A DNA stretch of 64,000 nucleotides from Tenrec ecaudatus (Eukaryota; Chordata; Mammalia; Afrosoricida; Tenrecidae). Shown here in pieces: positions 1-11,194 of the stretch. How positions within the stretch are numbered: position 1 is the stretch's first letter; every line of letters begins with the position of its first letter. Location: the NCBI RefSeq assembly GCF_050624435.1, contig NC_134535.1, forward strand, positions 123,243,731-123,307,730, in the 5' to 3' direction. A program made the translations under genes and the position numbers. A model generated the notes under the pieces. It saw only the letters and a program-made list of their open reading frames with translations, did no database searches and had not been told where the DNA came from.

Positions 1-212
1 ATTCTTAGCTTTGAAAATTCTTTCCAGATGTTAGTACCATGAATTATTTTCTATTGTCTCTGCAGATGAATTTGCAATTTTTTTTTGCTGATTATCTTGC
101 CTCATAGATTTCTGCTAAGCAGAAAAGCAGAGACCACCAACAACAACTTTCTTCTCATGTAATTCTAAACCAAAACCATGGATGAAGTTCATAATGTCTT
201 GTTTGTTGAACA

Positions 213-574
213 GGTTTGACGTGATGGAGTCTGGAAATTGCCCATTTTTCAATACTACTGATGTCAGCGCCACAGCTTGTCAAAGGCGTTTACGCTGGAT
301 ATGTTGCAGACCTTCCCATTAATGAAGAAACACATCTGCTTATCGACTTCCGTAGAACTAGAGAAACTGAGAGACAGTGGATGCTGCTCTATGGGCTGAC
401 GTTTTCCCAACAGATTCTATGGGGAAATTTTTGTCGAATTGTTCTGAAAATCTTCTTCAAAGAAAAACTGTGGAGAAAAAATGAGAAGCATTGCAGACAA
501 ACCTGAATGGTGGGATCCTCTTTCCATGCTCGGGAAACCATATGGGTTGACTGACGACTATGCCAAACAATGAA
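213..574 (+). pseudogene. Unrecognised degraded reading frame, possibly a broken exon or retrocopy
   Basis: Reading the frame that ends in TGA at 572-574 gives protein-like sequence ending GEKMRSIADKPEWWDP, then LSMLGKPYGLTDDYAKQ. The frame is interrupted upstream by several TGA codons, at about 214, 260, 398 and 440. A pyrimidine-rich stretch ending in AG just before 213 could be a splice acceptor, which would make this a terminal exon. I do not recognise the protein. There is no poly(A) tract or target duplication to prove a retrocopy. An 81-codon ATG-started frame at 261-506 overlaps it in another frame and has no recognisable domain. It could equally be unique non-coding DNA that is open by chance. 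Confidence 0.2.
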
Positions 575-734
575 TAGTTTCAGATGCACTTTATTATTTT
601 TTAAATTCAGAAATGTATGTTTTAAACTAGGTTTAATTGTATTATTTATTATTGAGTGACTACCAACAGTAAGTGCTCGCCTTGCATTTGCACTATGAAA
701 AGGAGAAAGATGGTAGGGGGGTAGTGCGTGACCT

Positions 735-890
735 GAGGGGCTGCTGACTACCAGCTGCTCCACCAGAGAAACAATTGGCTTTCTACTCCCATAAAGGGGT
801 ATTGTCTCAGATATCCAACGGGGTAGTTGCCCCAGTCTGATGGAGTTGAAATACATTGAAGTCAACTAAAAGGCGGTGAGTTTGGTTCAA
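735..890 (+). repeat. AfroSINE copy
   Basis: It contains 'ctaccagctgctccacc', a 'ttctactcccataaagg' block and a tail 'aaaaggcggtgagtttgg', which are the core and 3' end of the afrotherian tRNA-derived SINE. The copy is diverged and its 5' head is unclear. Confidence 0.65.
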
Positions 891-1609
891 GAGTTGAAGC
901 AAAAACAAACCAAATCACCTGAACAGAAGCAGAAGGAATATTAATTGACAACATAGATAATAGGTTAGAATGTATTTCTCAAGTCAAGAGAACATTTTAA
1001 AGTGGGTAAATGCCTATGCTATTAAACTTTGAAATATTTCTCTCTTTGAAGAGAAGTTTGTTAAGTTACTTTGCAACTTTAGTTCTCCCAAGGAGTAATC
1101 GTGTATTCATAATGTTTATGTTGGTTTGGATGTTTGTTTGTTTTCTCTTCCTCAATGCAGATAGGTCCTTTTCAATGGGAATTTTCCTTCTTTCTGTATT
1201 CTTTTTATTTACCTTTAAAATTTTAAATAAAGCATTTTCCCAAGAAAAGACAAATGAATATGATGACTATTTTTAAGCAAGGTTAAAAAGTGTTGGGAAA
1301 TGTGCAATATATGATATGGCAAATCCCTGTTAGGAAAAATTCTGTATTATTCAAACTGGTAAAAATATCAGTCTTATCTGGTAATAAACATGTGACTTCC
1401 CTAATCAATTCTGTCATGTGCAATACTTCATATGAAATGTTCTTTATGTGCAATAAATGTGTTTATTTGTACTTTTCTGAAGTATAATTATAAGCTGCTT
1501 TTAGGTTTGTGAAAATAAAAGTAGAATCAGCAAAATGGTTTCCAAGAACTGTTTATTCAAATATATTAATAATTATATCCTTTTGATCTTCCAACTCCAG
1601 ATCTTTGCC
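891..1609. other. AT-rich DNA, nothing assignable
   Basis: An 88-codon open frame at 1010-1276 (+) is hydrophobic but shows no family motif, and its composition matches the surrounding AT-rich DNA. I see no repeat I can name and no splice-site pair that supports an exon. Confidence 0.4.
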
Positions 1610-1877
1610 CGTTACATTGGAACTTTTGTTATGTTTTCTCCAGCAGCCTTTAAATTCTTTCTGCTTAGCTCTTTGAGTTGATCAATTCTAGATTTAGCAG
1701 TTTCTGAACTACATTCTGACATCCACTTTGGTCTTTTCTTTCTTTCCTGTATTTCCCATGACCTCGTGCTTTCTTCATATTTAACGTTCCTAGTGTCCTC
1801 CCCCAACTCACCTGTTCTTCAGTCATTGATGTGCAATGTGTCAAATTTCTTGAGATAGTATCTAAATTCAGGTCACA
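1610..1877 (-). repeat. RTE/BovB LINE fragment (endonuclease-RT linker)
   Basis: Read on the minus strand this matches the part of the afrotherian BovB ORF after the endonuclease domain. The antisense phrases 'ggtcttttctttctttcc' and 'ttcttgagatagtatctaaattc' are diagnostic. The copy continues at 2195 after an inserted LTR. It has many substitutions and no open frame. Confidence 0.75.
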
Positions 1878-2194
1878 TCTTATCTGAGTTTACTAGAGAA
1901 GTAGAACCCGTGACACATATGCGTACATAGAGAGAGATGTAGGTCAAGATTATGACTCAAGCAGGCAAATCAAAATGCAGCCATGTTCCAAGTCCATGAG
2001 TCAGGTCTGAAACTGGATGACTTTTCTTTACAAGTGTAGCAGTGAGGTCTGATGAACCCAGCCTGGCAGGAAAACTATAGGCTGTGGCTACAGAGGTAAA
2101 TGAACCCAAGATTGGCAAGGCGGATGGCAGGCAGCTGACAGCTGCAAAATTCTATCACGTGCTATTCAGCTTCCTGTCCTCACCTAGGCCTTCA
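1878..2194 (-). repeat. MaLR-like LTR inserted in the BovB copy
   Basis: The segment begins 'tcttatctgagtttactagagaagtag', the reverse complement of the usual end of ERVL-MaLR type LTRs. It interrupts the BovB sequence cleanly: recognisable BovB stops before it and resumes after it. Borders are approximate, and no target duplication could be read. Confidence 0.5.
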
Positions 2195-3060
2195 TTTAAA
2201 CTAATGTTATTTCTTTGTTTCCAATCTTGCATTGCAATCATACCTAATTGCCAAATCTTTTTTTTTGCATGTCTGATCAATTTGAGACTGAAGTCGTTGG
2301 TAGAACTTTGAATTTCTTTATCACTGGCTTTAGTGATTGGTCTGTTCATTTGAATAACAATTGTAGTTACTGGTCTTCCTTGTACACTCATGAATATTAT
2401 CCTATCACAGATAGCATCGTGCTTCAAGATAGATCTTGAAATGTTATTTTTGACAAAAATTAATCTTTATTCCTCTTGAATTTATCATTCATGTCATAAC
2501 AATCCGTATGATTGCCTGGTTCAGAATGGCTAATGCCAGTTCATTACAGTTCACTGTTGCCTAAATATCAATCTCTGTGTTCTATTTAACTTTGATGATC
2601 TTCAGTTTTCCTAGATTCGTGCTTCATACTCATACTTTATTCACTCTATGTTCCAATTATTACTGGATGTTTGCAGGCCCCCACCCTAATTTTGAATTGC
2701 TTCCTACCCATAGGTGAATGTCCCTAAAGCTATTGTTGTTATTTTACATCATTAAAGTTGCTCCGCTTTGAGGAGGCAGTTCTTCCCCCCGTGTATTCTG
2801 AGTGCCTTCCAACCTGACAGACTCAGGTTCTGGCATTGTATCAGACAATGTTCCTCAGTTATTCATGTCTGTAATGACTAATTCCTGAGAAGTGGGCACT
2901 GCTTCCTGCTTCTTCATCTGTTCTTAATCTGGAAGCTCTGCTGAAGCCTGTTGACCAGGGGTTACTCTACTGGAATTTGAAATACCAATGGCACAGCTTC
3001 CAATATCCCAGCAACATGCAAGTCACCACAGTGTGACAAACTGACAGATGAGTGAGTGGT
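2195..3060 (-). repeat. RTE/BovB LINE fragment (5' part and endonuclease start)
   Basis: This continues the copy at 1610. 'tttcaagatagatcttgaa'-like sequence near 2425 lies in the endonuclease region. 2490-3060 is the BovB 5' region, with 'gaggaggcagttcttcccc' and 'gagtgccttccaacctgac' towards the end. A second copy of the same 5' region lies at 34.87-35.32 kb. Confidence 0.7.
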
Positions 3061-4001
3061 GGCTACAAATCATAGTCAACAATATTTACCAAAGGGCTGT
3101 TTTAAAAAGGGAACAATCAAAAGGTACTAATTGTCCAAAACTAAGATATAGTCAAATATATTTTTTATTTTACACTGAAATGCTATGCCAGCATAAAGAA
3201 ATGATAATAAAGAAATTTATGCATGTGAGAGAATACTCAAGCTATCATGGCCACTCCAGATAAAATAACACATATATTAAGATCTTATGTGGATAAGTAT
3301 TAAATGTATGCATACACCTTCTATGATTCCATATGCTGAGAAAGAGAACCCATGTGCTAAATGACATCGGTGGCCATCTCTGACCTCCTCTTCATTGCCA
3401 TGAGACAGGGGTCAGACATGGCTCCTTAGCCTATCTTGCTTTACCTACTCTGATTCCAACCATTCCTCCCAAGGCTCTCTATTTCTAAGAAGGGTTTGAT
3501 AATTTGTTGAAATGGCCACACACAGCTCACAGACAATACTCACAATTACCTGGATTTACTAGAGAAGTTAATAGGTTACCACAAGCCAGGATCAGTAAAC
3601 AGTTACAAACACCTCTCCTCAGTCAGCACCCAAGTTTCTTAGCCTCTCAGACACATGGTCCTTTGGCCTCTACTCTCCTGGATCAAGGAGCTGGCCTGTC
3701 ACTGTCTCACAGTCCCATAGTCTTGATGCTGCTTCTCCTGTTCTGTCCAGGAGTCTCCGTGCCACACTCTCTGTTGCCTCTGGTCTAGGCATAACACTTA
3801 AGAGATCTGGACCATATTCTGGGGGTCTTAACCTATCTCTCTTTCTCTGCTATTGCCTAAAAAATAGCTCATTCTTATAACCAGGAAGGTGGTAACAAAA
3901 AGTGACCAATTCTTCCTATTCATGTTACGCATGCCCTGTTTGTATAGTCCTACCCAATTACTTGGTGGGAGCTAGAAAAAATTGGGTAGAAGAGATCTAT
4001 T
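3061..4001. other. Intergenic DNA, no assignable gene
   Basis: 3490-3930 is richer in C and T and may be an old LTR, but I cannot place it in a family. Open frames here are short and have no recognisable domain. The stretch ends at the target site of the L1 insertion that follows. Confidence 0.35.
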
Positions 4002-6119
4002 AAGAAATTTCACACAAATAGACACCCACCAACCCTGATGCACCAAGATGTGACTACAACATACTGGCATGTACCAGGGAACCAATAGAGAGGTCTGCGG
4101 GGCCGGCCCCAATCCCCACTATGTGGGCACCCCTCCTCCCACCACCAACCCTCAGAAGAATGCACTTCAGAGCACAGCACTGGGGCTACAGCTTGGGGAA
4201 AGGGTGCATTGGATTAGAGCACACGGGAGAAACACACAGCAATAGAGATGGAGGACATGACATCCTGACCCACCAAGCCTCAAGGATGATGTTTCTGCTT
4301 GGAGTAGACAATGCACCAGGAGGACCATAGGGCTGACCCCACCACGGGACATGGCATCCCTCACTGAACCATGACATTGCAGTGGGCAACACTGAAGACA
4401 CAGTGCGTGAATCGTGCACAGTTGGGCCCCATCACACTGGGGTGAGCCACAGAGGGCATGCAGAGCAGCAGGGGGAGCAGAGTGATGAAACTCCCGGGGA
4501 ATACCAAAAATAGACTTGGAAGACAGAATGTGGCACCCCATCAGACTCAACTGGAAAACACTCATAAAGGCCAACAAACAGACCTTGACCTATTTGTAGG
4601 CTTTCCCATTTTTGTCAGTGGCTTTCTTTTTGTTATTGTTATTTTATTCTTGTTTCTGCTGTTGTTATTGTTTTGTTGGTTTGGACTTCCTTTGTTGTTT
4701 TAGGTGGCTTTGCCTGGTTCTTTGACTTATCAATGTATCTGCATGTCTGTATAGATAAGATAGGCAGGATAAATAATTCAGAAATGAAAAGAATGGTACC
4801 AATGGTTCCAGGGGGATATGGGAAAAGGGGAGGTGGAAGAAAGGGTGGGGGTGGGGGGGCCAACCCAGGGACAAGGGAACAACAAGTGAACTAAAATCAT
4901 GGAAGGAAGGTCGTAGGATGCCTAGTGGGGCTCAATCAAGGGTAATGTAGCAGCGAGGAATTGCTAAACCTGAATGAAGGCCGAACATGATGGTGGGACA
5001 AGAGGGAAGGAAAAAAGAAATAGAGGAAAGAACCAGGACATTCAGAGGCCTAAATACAGGCATGGACATATATAAATATATATAATGAGAGGGGAATAGA
5101 GCTATGTACTCATAGCTATATGTTAAGAATTAAGGTTGCAGACATTGGGCCTCAAATCAAGTACTCCCTTAACACAAGAACAATTTGTTTTAACAATCCA
5201 GGATTCTGTGATGCTCACCTTCCAGACATGATCGTTGAAGACAAAATGGGTGCATAAGCAAATGTGGTGAAAAAAGCTGATGGTGCCCAGCTATCAATAG
5301 ATATAGCATCTGGGGTCTTAAAGGCTTGAAGATAAACAAGCAGCCACCTTGCTGAGAAGCAACAAAGCCCTCATGGAAGAAGCACACCAGCCTGTGTGAT
5401 CACGAGATGTTGATGGGATCAGGTATCAGGCATATAAGACCCAGAATAAAACCATACCTAAGGTGAATTGTGCAAGGGGGGCATGGAGTGGAGACACAAT
5501 GCCCATCTGTAGACAAATGGACATTCCCTTACAGGGGAGTCACAGGAAAGAAATGAGCCAGGCAAGTTGCAGTCCAGGACCGATGAAACACACGACTTTC
5601 CTCTAGCTCTTTGGTGCTTCCTTTCCCCACTATCATGACCTCAATTCTACCTTACAAATTGAATTAGACAAGAGCATGCACACTGCTACAGATAAGAGCC
5701 TGCAACACAGGGAATTCCGATAGATAAACCTCTCAGGGCCAACAAGGAGAGTAGAGATACCAGGAAGATTAGGGGAGGGTGAGGGGAGAAAGGGGGATTG
5801 GGTCACAGGGATCAACCTAGAACCCTCTCCCAGAGGGACGAAAAATGAAAAAGTGGTGAGGGGTTACAGAGGACAACGTAAGATATAGAAAGAATAATCT
5901 ATAACTTATCAAGGGTGTGTGAGGGAGGGTGGGCAAAGGAGGGAGGGTGAAGAAATGGGGAGCTGTTATCAGGGGCTCAAGTGGGAAGAGAAGGCTTTGA
6001 AAATTATGATGGTGGCATATGTGCAAATGTGCTTGACATATTGGAAGAATGTATGGATTTTGATGAGAGATGTAAGAGAGCCCCCAATAAAAGTATTTTT
6101 AAAAGAAAAGAAATTTCAC
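4002..6119 (+). mobile_element. Young L1 insertion, 3' UTR only, with target duplications
   Basis: A 5'-truncated L1 copy made only of the long L1 3' UTR. The 12-bp duplication 'aagaaatttcac' flanks it at 4002-4013 and 6108-6119. The 3' end has 'cccccaataaaagta' (polyadenylation signal) and an A-rich tail just before the duplication. Inside are the phrase 'cttaaaggcttgaagata' (about 5319) and a G-rich tract near 4810-4860. The element sequence is shared with 17.05-18.88 kb (antisense), 26.1-28.1 kb and 60.1-61.4 kb. It carries no ORF1 or ORF2. Confidence 0.85.
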
Positions 6120-7113
6120 CCCATCACAATTATTAAGGCAAACACTGTCGTTTTCCCTGAGTTTTAGGAATATAAATTATAATAGTTTTCTTATCTGTTT
6201 CTTTATAATGTCCATATGTTCTTTAATGTACACTAATATAGTTCCCTAAGCAATGAGATTGAGAACCTGTCCAGTGTCCATGAAGCAGATCTCACTCCCT
6301 TTAAGGGTACATCTTAAAAACCACTTCAACAAGAGAGACCTCACCTCAACTGTGGTCAGTTTTTCCAGATCCAGGGGGGGAGGAAGAAGATTATTCATTT
6401 GCTGCCATATGAAATGTGCTCAGGTCTCTCCAATCAGTCCAACAGACACTTCAACCAGAGTGATAAGGAAATCTCACTGAAATTCCTGTCAAGATGGTGG
6501 GGAGGGGGACATGCATGTCTCAGAGAAATCAATCACATCTCTGTTGACTGTGAAAAGGAAAGGAGGAGCCTGCCATCGGGGAAAAATCCTTAACAATATT
6601 TATGTACAGCACAAGGGACGAATATACAGGTGCTAGGTTTCTAATTGGACATTTTTTACCTAGTTTCTACCCAGCCCTTGATGAACCAGGTCCTGTGCTG
6701 TATACTACTGAGACTTTAGACTCTGTTCTTTCAAGGCACACCACATTCATCATAGGCCGCAGCAGGATTTGATGTGGAAATGCCGCTAAGTGAACTGAGC
6801 TGTACCTCAAAACTCAGCTGTGGCCATTGAATTTAAGGTAGAAACTCGCTAACGTGAGAAGAAGCAGATGACTGGTAGCCAAGGGCAGCGAGCTGGCGAT
6901 GTTGGATTGTGGTTCCAATCTTTTTACTTGAGAATGTCCAATGAATGGTGGTGTATAACTACCACATCCTACTTTGATGGCCTCCATGCTTCATTATGAC
7001 CTGTATTGTTGATCTGGTGGGTGTGGCCCTGCTGCTGTGAATGAACATTGTTGCAACATTTGCTCTATCACCAACCCCGTTGTTTGTATAAATAGTATCC
7101 AGTCACTTGAGAA
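6120..7113. other. Intergenic DNA, no assignable gene
   Basis: The short open frames at 6253-6593 (+) are arginine- and serine-rich and show no domain. I see no SINE or L1 homology in this stretch. It ends at the target site of the next L1 insertion. Confidence 0.35.
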
Positions 7114-8167
7114 TTTAATCTGTGGGCAGATGGGTTTGGGGTCTCTGCCCTGACCACCCTGTTCTCAATAATATGGTTTTTTGTTTGTTTGGGGACTTCT
7201 GATGCCTGTTACCCGTTCCCAGTGACTCCTCATGATCGCACAAGCTGGTGTGCTTCTTCCATGTGGGCTTTTTGCTTCTCTGCTAGATGATGGTTGCTTG
7301 TTTATCTTCAAGCCTTTAAGATCCCAGATGCTATATCTTTAGATAACCGGGCACCATCTTCTTTCTTTACCATATTTGTTTATGCGCCCATTTTGTCTTC
7401 AGCGATTGTGCCGGGAGGAAGAAAGAGCATCACAGAATGCCAGGTTGTTGGCATAAAGTGTTATTGCATTGAGGGAGGGCATGAGCAGAAGCCCGAAGTC
7501 CAATACCTCAGTGTATTTCATATATATATATATATATATATACACATACATAAACACACACACACACACAGGCCAATACCTCTATTTTTATGAACTAATC
7601 AACAATTGGATCCCCTCACAGAGGGGTCACAAGGAAGTGATGAGTCAACCAGGGTGCAGTAAAGCACTGATGAAACACATGTTCCTTGTGGCTTCCTCGC
7701 CCCCCACTATCATGACCTCAGTGCTGCCTTTCACTGTGGGCTAGACTGGAACATGTGCACAGGTAGAGATAAGAGCTCACAACACACAGAATCCAGAAAC
7801 AGGATTGGGACTAGTGATACCAGAAGGGTAGAGAGAAAGTGGAGGGAGGAGGGGAAAAGGGGGGAAACAATTTTGATAATTGACTCATAACCATAGCCCC
7901 ACCCCCTTCCAGGGGAATGAACAAGAGAAACTGGGGGAGAAGGGAGACAGCAGTCTAAGATATGAAAATAATCATTTATAATTTATCAAGAGGTTATGGG
8001 GGCACGGAGAGGAGTTGATATTGAGGGCTCAATAGAAAGTAAATGTCCAGAAAATAATGATGGCAACATATGTACAAATATGTTTGATACAATTGATTTA
8101 TAGATTGTTATAAGAACTGTAAGAGACCCCAATAAAGTGATATTTTAATTTAAAAATGTTTAATCTG
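7114..8167 (+). mobile_element. L1 insertion with inverted 5' segment (twin priming)
   Basis: The 9-bp duplication 'tttaatctg' lies at 7114-7122 and 8159-8167. From 7123 to about 7520 the L1 3'-UTR sequence is in reverse orientation (antisense 'gcctttaagatcccagatgc'). From about 7590 to 8158 it runs forward and ends 'gaccccaataaagtg' plus an A-rich tail. The junction carries (TA)n and (CA)n runs at about 7520-7570. One insertion with a 5' inversion is the usual product of twin priming during L1 reverse transcription. Confidence 0.75.
7520..7571. repeat. (TA)n and (CA)n microsatellites
   Basis: About 11 TA units at 7520-7542, then a short interrupted stretch and a CA run to about 7571. They sit at the inversion junction of the L1 copy. 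Confidence 0.9.
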
Positions 8168-8289
8168 CACAAGTCATCAATTCATGTATTGACATTCACC
8201 TCCAGCCTACATTTGTATAACTTCCTTTTCTCAGTAGTGATTTAAGTTATTTACAACTGGCTAAGCTAATGACACTATGAATATACTGG

Positions 8290-8478
8290 AGTTACTTATT
8301 GGGCTGCTAACCGCAAGGTCAGCAGTTGGAAACCACCAGCCAGCTCCCAGGGGAAGGATGAGACGTTCTACTCTTGTGAAGTTTTGCAAGCTTGGAGACT
8401 CACAGGGGAAGTTCTACCCTGTCCTATAGGGTCTCTATGAGTCAGCATTGACTTAATGCCAATGGAAGTGATGCACTA
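8290..8478 (+). repeat. AfroSINE copy
   Basis: A good-quality copy: 'gggctgctaaccgcaaggtc', then 'gaaaccaccagccagctccc', 'accctgtcctatagggtc' and 'tatgagtcagcattgac'. The tRNA-related head precedes it at about 8290. Confidence 0.9.
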
Positions 8479-8559
8479 TGGGGGTGCTTTACAATGTTCT
8501 CTAATACAAAATGGCAATGATGTTTCTAAGGTGAACCAGAGACATACATAAACCATATA

Positions 8560-8850
8560 TTCCTGAAAAGATTTTGGGCTTGCACTTAATTCTAGCCCAA
8601 TCTAAGAGCAATTAGCTCTTATAACATAGTCCTGCTTGGTGCTCATCCTCATGAAGAGATTACTGAACATAGAGGTGTTGCAGCCAAATGTGGCGAAGAA
8701 ACCAGATGGTGCCCAGATTTCATTTAAAAAATGGCATCTGGAGTTTTAAAAGTTTATTTTCAAACAAGCAGCCATCTAGACAGGCATCAACTAAGACAAC
8801 ATGGAAGGAGCACATCAACCATGCGGTCCAATACAATCCAAATCCCAAGT
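8560..8850 (+). repeat. Old L1 3'-UTR fragment
   Basis: Diverged version of the L1 3'-UTR module: 'gaagaaaccagatggtgccc', 'ctggagttttaaaag', 'caagcagccatctag' and 'catggaaggagcacatc'. It is older than the copies at 4, 26 and 60 kb. Confidence 0.7.
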
Positions 8851-9224
8851 AGAGAATGGTATTACATCTTAAATTGTGAACACTTGGTTTGAGGAAGGCT
8901 ATGGATGAAAGTAGACATCCCAAATCCATTTGCAGGGCCCACACAGAGATTTAGCTTTTGGTGAATCTTCTGCGGTGACAGTTGAGGTGTGTGAATAGGC
9001 CTGTTACCACACATGGAATATTGGAAAGTCAATTGTGGCAAACAGGTCAAAATCTTATCTTGAGACTCATTTTAAAGTTGTTTCAGTTAAAAAGATAAGT
9101 GGAGGGGAAATAGCTGTGGATTAAGCCCCTGTTGAATGCCCTCTGGCCATGAAGCAGGGATGGGAATTGCCCTGCTGATATGCAGAACACACTGGAAAGT
9201 GGATTTTTGCAGAAACGGGTAGGT

Positions 9225-9640
9225 GAAAATTTAGCACCCTATCGTTTGATCTTCCTTCTGATCCATTTAAATTTATTTTAGATTTTAATGTTTTCTGCTT
9301 TCCTTTCGAGTGAGGTGGTTATCTGATTTACTTTATAATTCCTTTTACTGTTTGGGGGTTGGGTTCGTTTTTCGTGTTTTGCTATATATGAACGCCAGGA
9401 TAGGTAAATCTATGGAGACTGTAACTGGATAATAATTCCTTGGGATTTGACGGGAGATGAGGGAGAAATGGGAGGCAATAACAGTGAGTAGGCGAGCTCA
9501 TAATGAGGAGCACAAGAATGAAGAACGTGCCCTAACGCCGATTGTAGTGATGCGCGCACAGGTCTTCTCGGTGGAGTCCAACTAGCTATTTGTATCAGGT
9601 GTGAATCATATGCCAATACAACGATTGGGAACACAAAGCA
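9225..9640 (+). repeat. Dispersed repeat, probably an old L1 3' end
   Basis: It matches 29.94-30.31 kb over about 370 bases: 'caccctatcgtttgatctt' against 'caccttatcatttgatctc', and 'gccaggataggtaaatctatg' against 'tccaggtcaggcaaatctatg'. The second copy ends in an ATAT-rich stretch with an AATAAA-like signal, which suggests an old L1 tail. Confidence 0.55.
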
Positions 9641-9780
9641 TCTTATTTTAAATATCATTTCCAAATATCGGATCATTCAGAGGACTAATTTCATTACTTA
9701 AAGTGAAAGTCTAATTTCCAGTTGCTAATAATACCTATTTTTAATGCTTTCATTTGTTTGAAAAACTCTCCCACAAAATT

Positions 9781-9815
9781 CTTTTTTTTTTTTTTGGTGT
9801 CCACACGTTTATTGA
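9781..9815 (-). terminator. Polyadenylation signal and fossil poly(A) tail of the COPS8 retrocopy
   Basis: On the minus strand AATAAA at about 9809-9814 is followed about 14 bases later by a run of about 15 A (plus-strand T run at 9782-9796). The spacing is normal for an mRNA 3' end. Confidence 0.85.
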
Positions 9816-10433
9816 ATGATGTAGAATCGATGCACGGAGTGGGCGTGAATCTACAGGTACAAAGGACACGTCCTCACAGGCGGGCCAGACTCGCAGTGAG
9901 ACTCTGCGAGGTGGGGGGTGGGCAGCATCCTGCAGGCAGCTTGTCCTTGGAAGGTCTTCCTGGCACTGTGCCCCCTTGCTGCTCTCTGACTGCAGGGAGG
10001 TGTCACCAGGGAGCGCTGCTCAGGGCCCATCTGCATCTGTTCCACAGTCACCTCACAAGGGGTCCAGGGTGCAGCCTCTTCCTCAGTGGCCCGTGTCCCA
10101 CGCGGGGTCTCAGGTGGGAGGGAACGCGCGTTCTCCAAAGGTGGTGAGTCTCCCCAGTCCTGGGCGTGTCACCCCCCCCCCCGAAGGTGCCCGTGCTGCC
10201 CAGTGAGCACTGAGGCCCTCACACGAGGGGAAGGGTCCCACGGAGGACTGGCTGGTGGTCGGGTCAGGTCAGGCGGAGGGCACAGGGGAAGGCCCTTCTT
10301 TCTAAGCTGGTGGTGTCAACTGCCTGCTCAGTGAGGGGCTGGGCCCTGCCCCCAGGGCACCTGCTGAGCAAGCACACAGATGGGCAGACAGACGCCCTGG
10401 CAGCTCTCAGCCTGTCAGCAGACAGGGCCAGGC

Positions 10434-10955
10434 TCAGTTTTCCAGGAAGGCCACGTAGTCCGTCAGCCGGGCTAACTGCTGCTCGTTGGGGACCGGTGGG
10501 ACAGGTGTTGGCGCTGTCAGGGGGCTAAACCTGCTGGAGGGGGCGTCCAGGACTCCTGCAACAGGCTTCTTGGGCATGACCATCCTGGTGGTGGAGTCGG
10601 CCTGCCAGCCCTGCTCCAGCACACCTCTCAGCGCGTCCATGATGGGCTGCACAGCCTCTGACCACTGGTGGGCGCTGATGGTGGTGTAGATCCCCAGGAA
10701 GTCACGCTGCCAGATTCTCTGGCCGACCGACCAGATGCCCCCCAGCTCCGCGTTGGAAGATTTGATAGTAGGCGGAATTCTTTTCCAAAGATACCTTGCA
10801 TTATTCATGTCGTTGTGCAGCAGGTACAGGGCCAGGAGCTGCCTGTACACCGGGGCAGTGGCGATACCTCCAGGAGCCTCGAGCTCCTGGTTCTCGCACT
10901 GGTCCAGCAACTTTTTGAAACTGAAGGTGCTTTCCGCCATCACCGTCACTGGCAT
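10434..10955 (-). pseudogene. COPS8: COPS8 processed retrocopy, open frame with in-frame internal deletion
   Basis: The minus-strand frame starting at 10955 encodes 173 residues, beginning [20 protein letters not shown] and ending [13 protein letters not shown]. This is COP9 signalosome subunit 8, a PCI-domain protein of the CSN complex that removes NEDD8 from cullins. The mammalian protein is 209 residues as I recall it. The 36 missing residues are lost in one block after the MDALR at residues 106-110 (junction near 10625), and the frame is otherwise intact. The lost block is in the C-terminal half of the PCI domain, which subunits use to assemble, so a normal CSN role is unlikely. An in-frame ATG at 11021 would add 22 residues but lies in the target duplication and 5' UTR, so 10955 is the real start. 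Whether it is transcribed cannot be seen. Confidence 0.92.
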
Positions 10956-11194
10956 CTTCCCCGCCCGTCTTGCCGCCGCACCTTCCAGCAAGCCAGACCC
11001 CAGACTGTCCCTGCCCCACAAAATTCTTACACCAAATTAAGTCTTAAAGTTCCCCCATGCTCTGTGTGAGCACCCAGAATGTTCAGCGCCTGCTAATAGC
11101 TTGAAGAAATCACTACACCTCTAGTTCACTTTCAAAAGAATATGTCTAACTTTGAGGTCTATCTTTATATACAGATCAAAAAGACTACTTGCAT

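Larger units (their letters stand above)
9770..11028 (-). mobile_element. Retrocopy insertion unit (COPS8) with target duplications
   Basis: The 14-bp duplication 'cccacaaaattctt' lies at 9770-9783 and 11015-11028. Between them, on the minus strand, is an intronless cDNA: a short GC-rich 5' UTR, the coding region 10955-10434, a 3' UTR of about 640 bases, an AATAAA near 9809 and a poly(A) tail of about 15 A directly against the left duplication. This is the signature of L1-mediated retroposition. The interior is markedly richer in GC than its AT-rich flanks, as expected for a recently copied housekeeping mRNA. Confidence 0.93.

Noticed and set aside
8890..9040. Minus-strand sequence ending C-K-W-I-W after an AG, resembling the end of a C-type lectin domain.
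   Set aside because: Only the KWI match is convincing; the final cysteine is tryptophan, the preceding cysteine pattern does not fit, and there is no neighbouring lectin exon.
9722..10334. Plus-strand open frames of 141, 82 and 76 codons across 9.7-10.3 kb.
   Set aside because: They lie antisense to the GC-rich 3' UTR of the COPS8 retrocopy.
10668..11069. Plus-strand open frames of 133 and 101 codons.
   Set aside because: They are shadows of the COPS8 coding strand.
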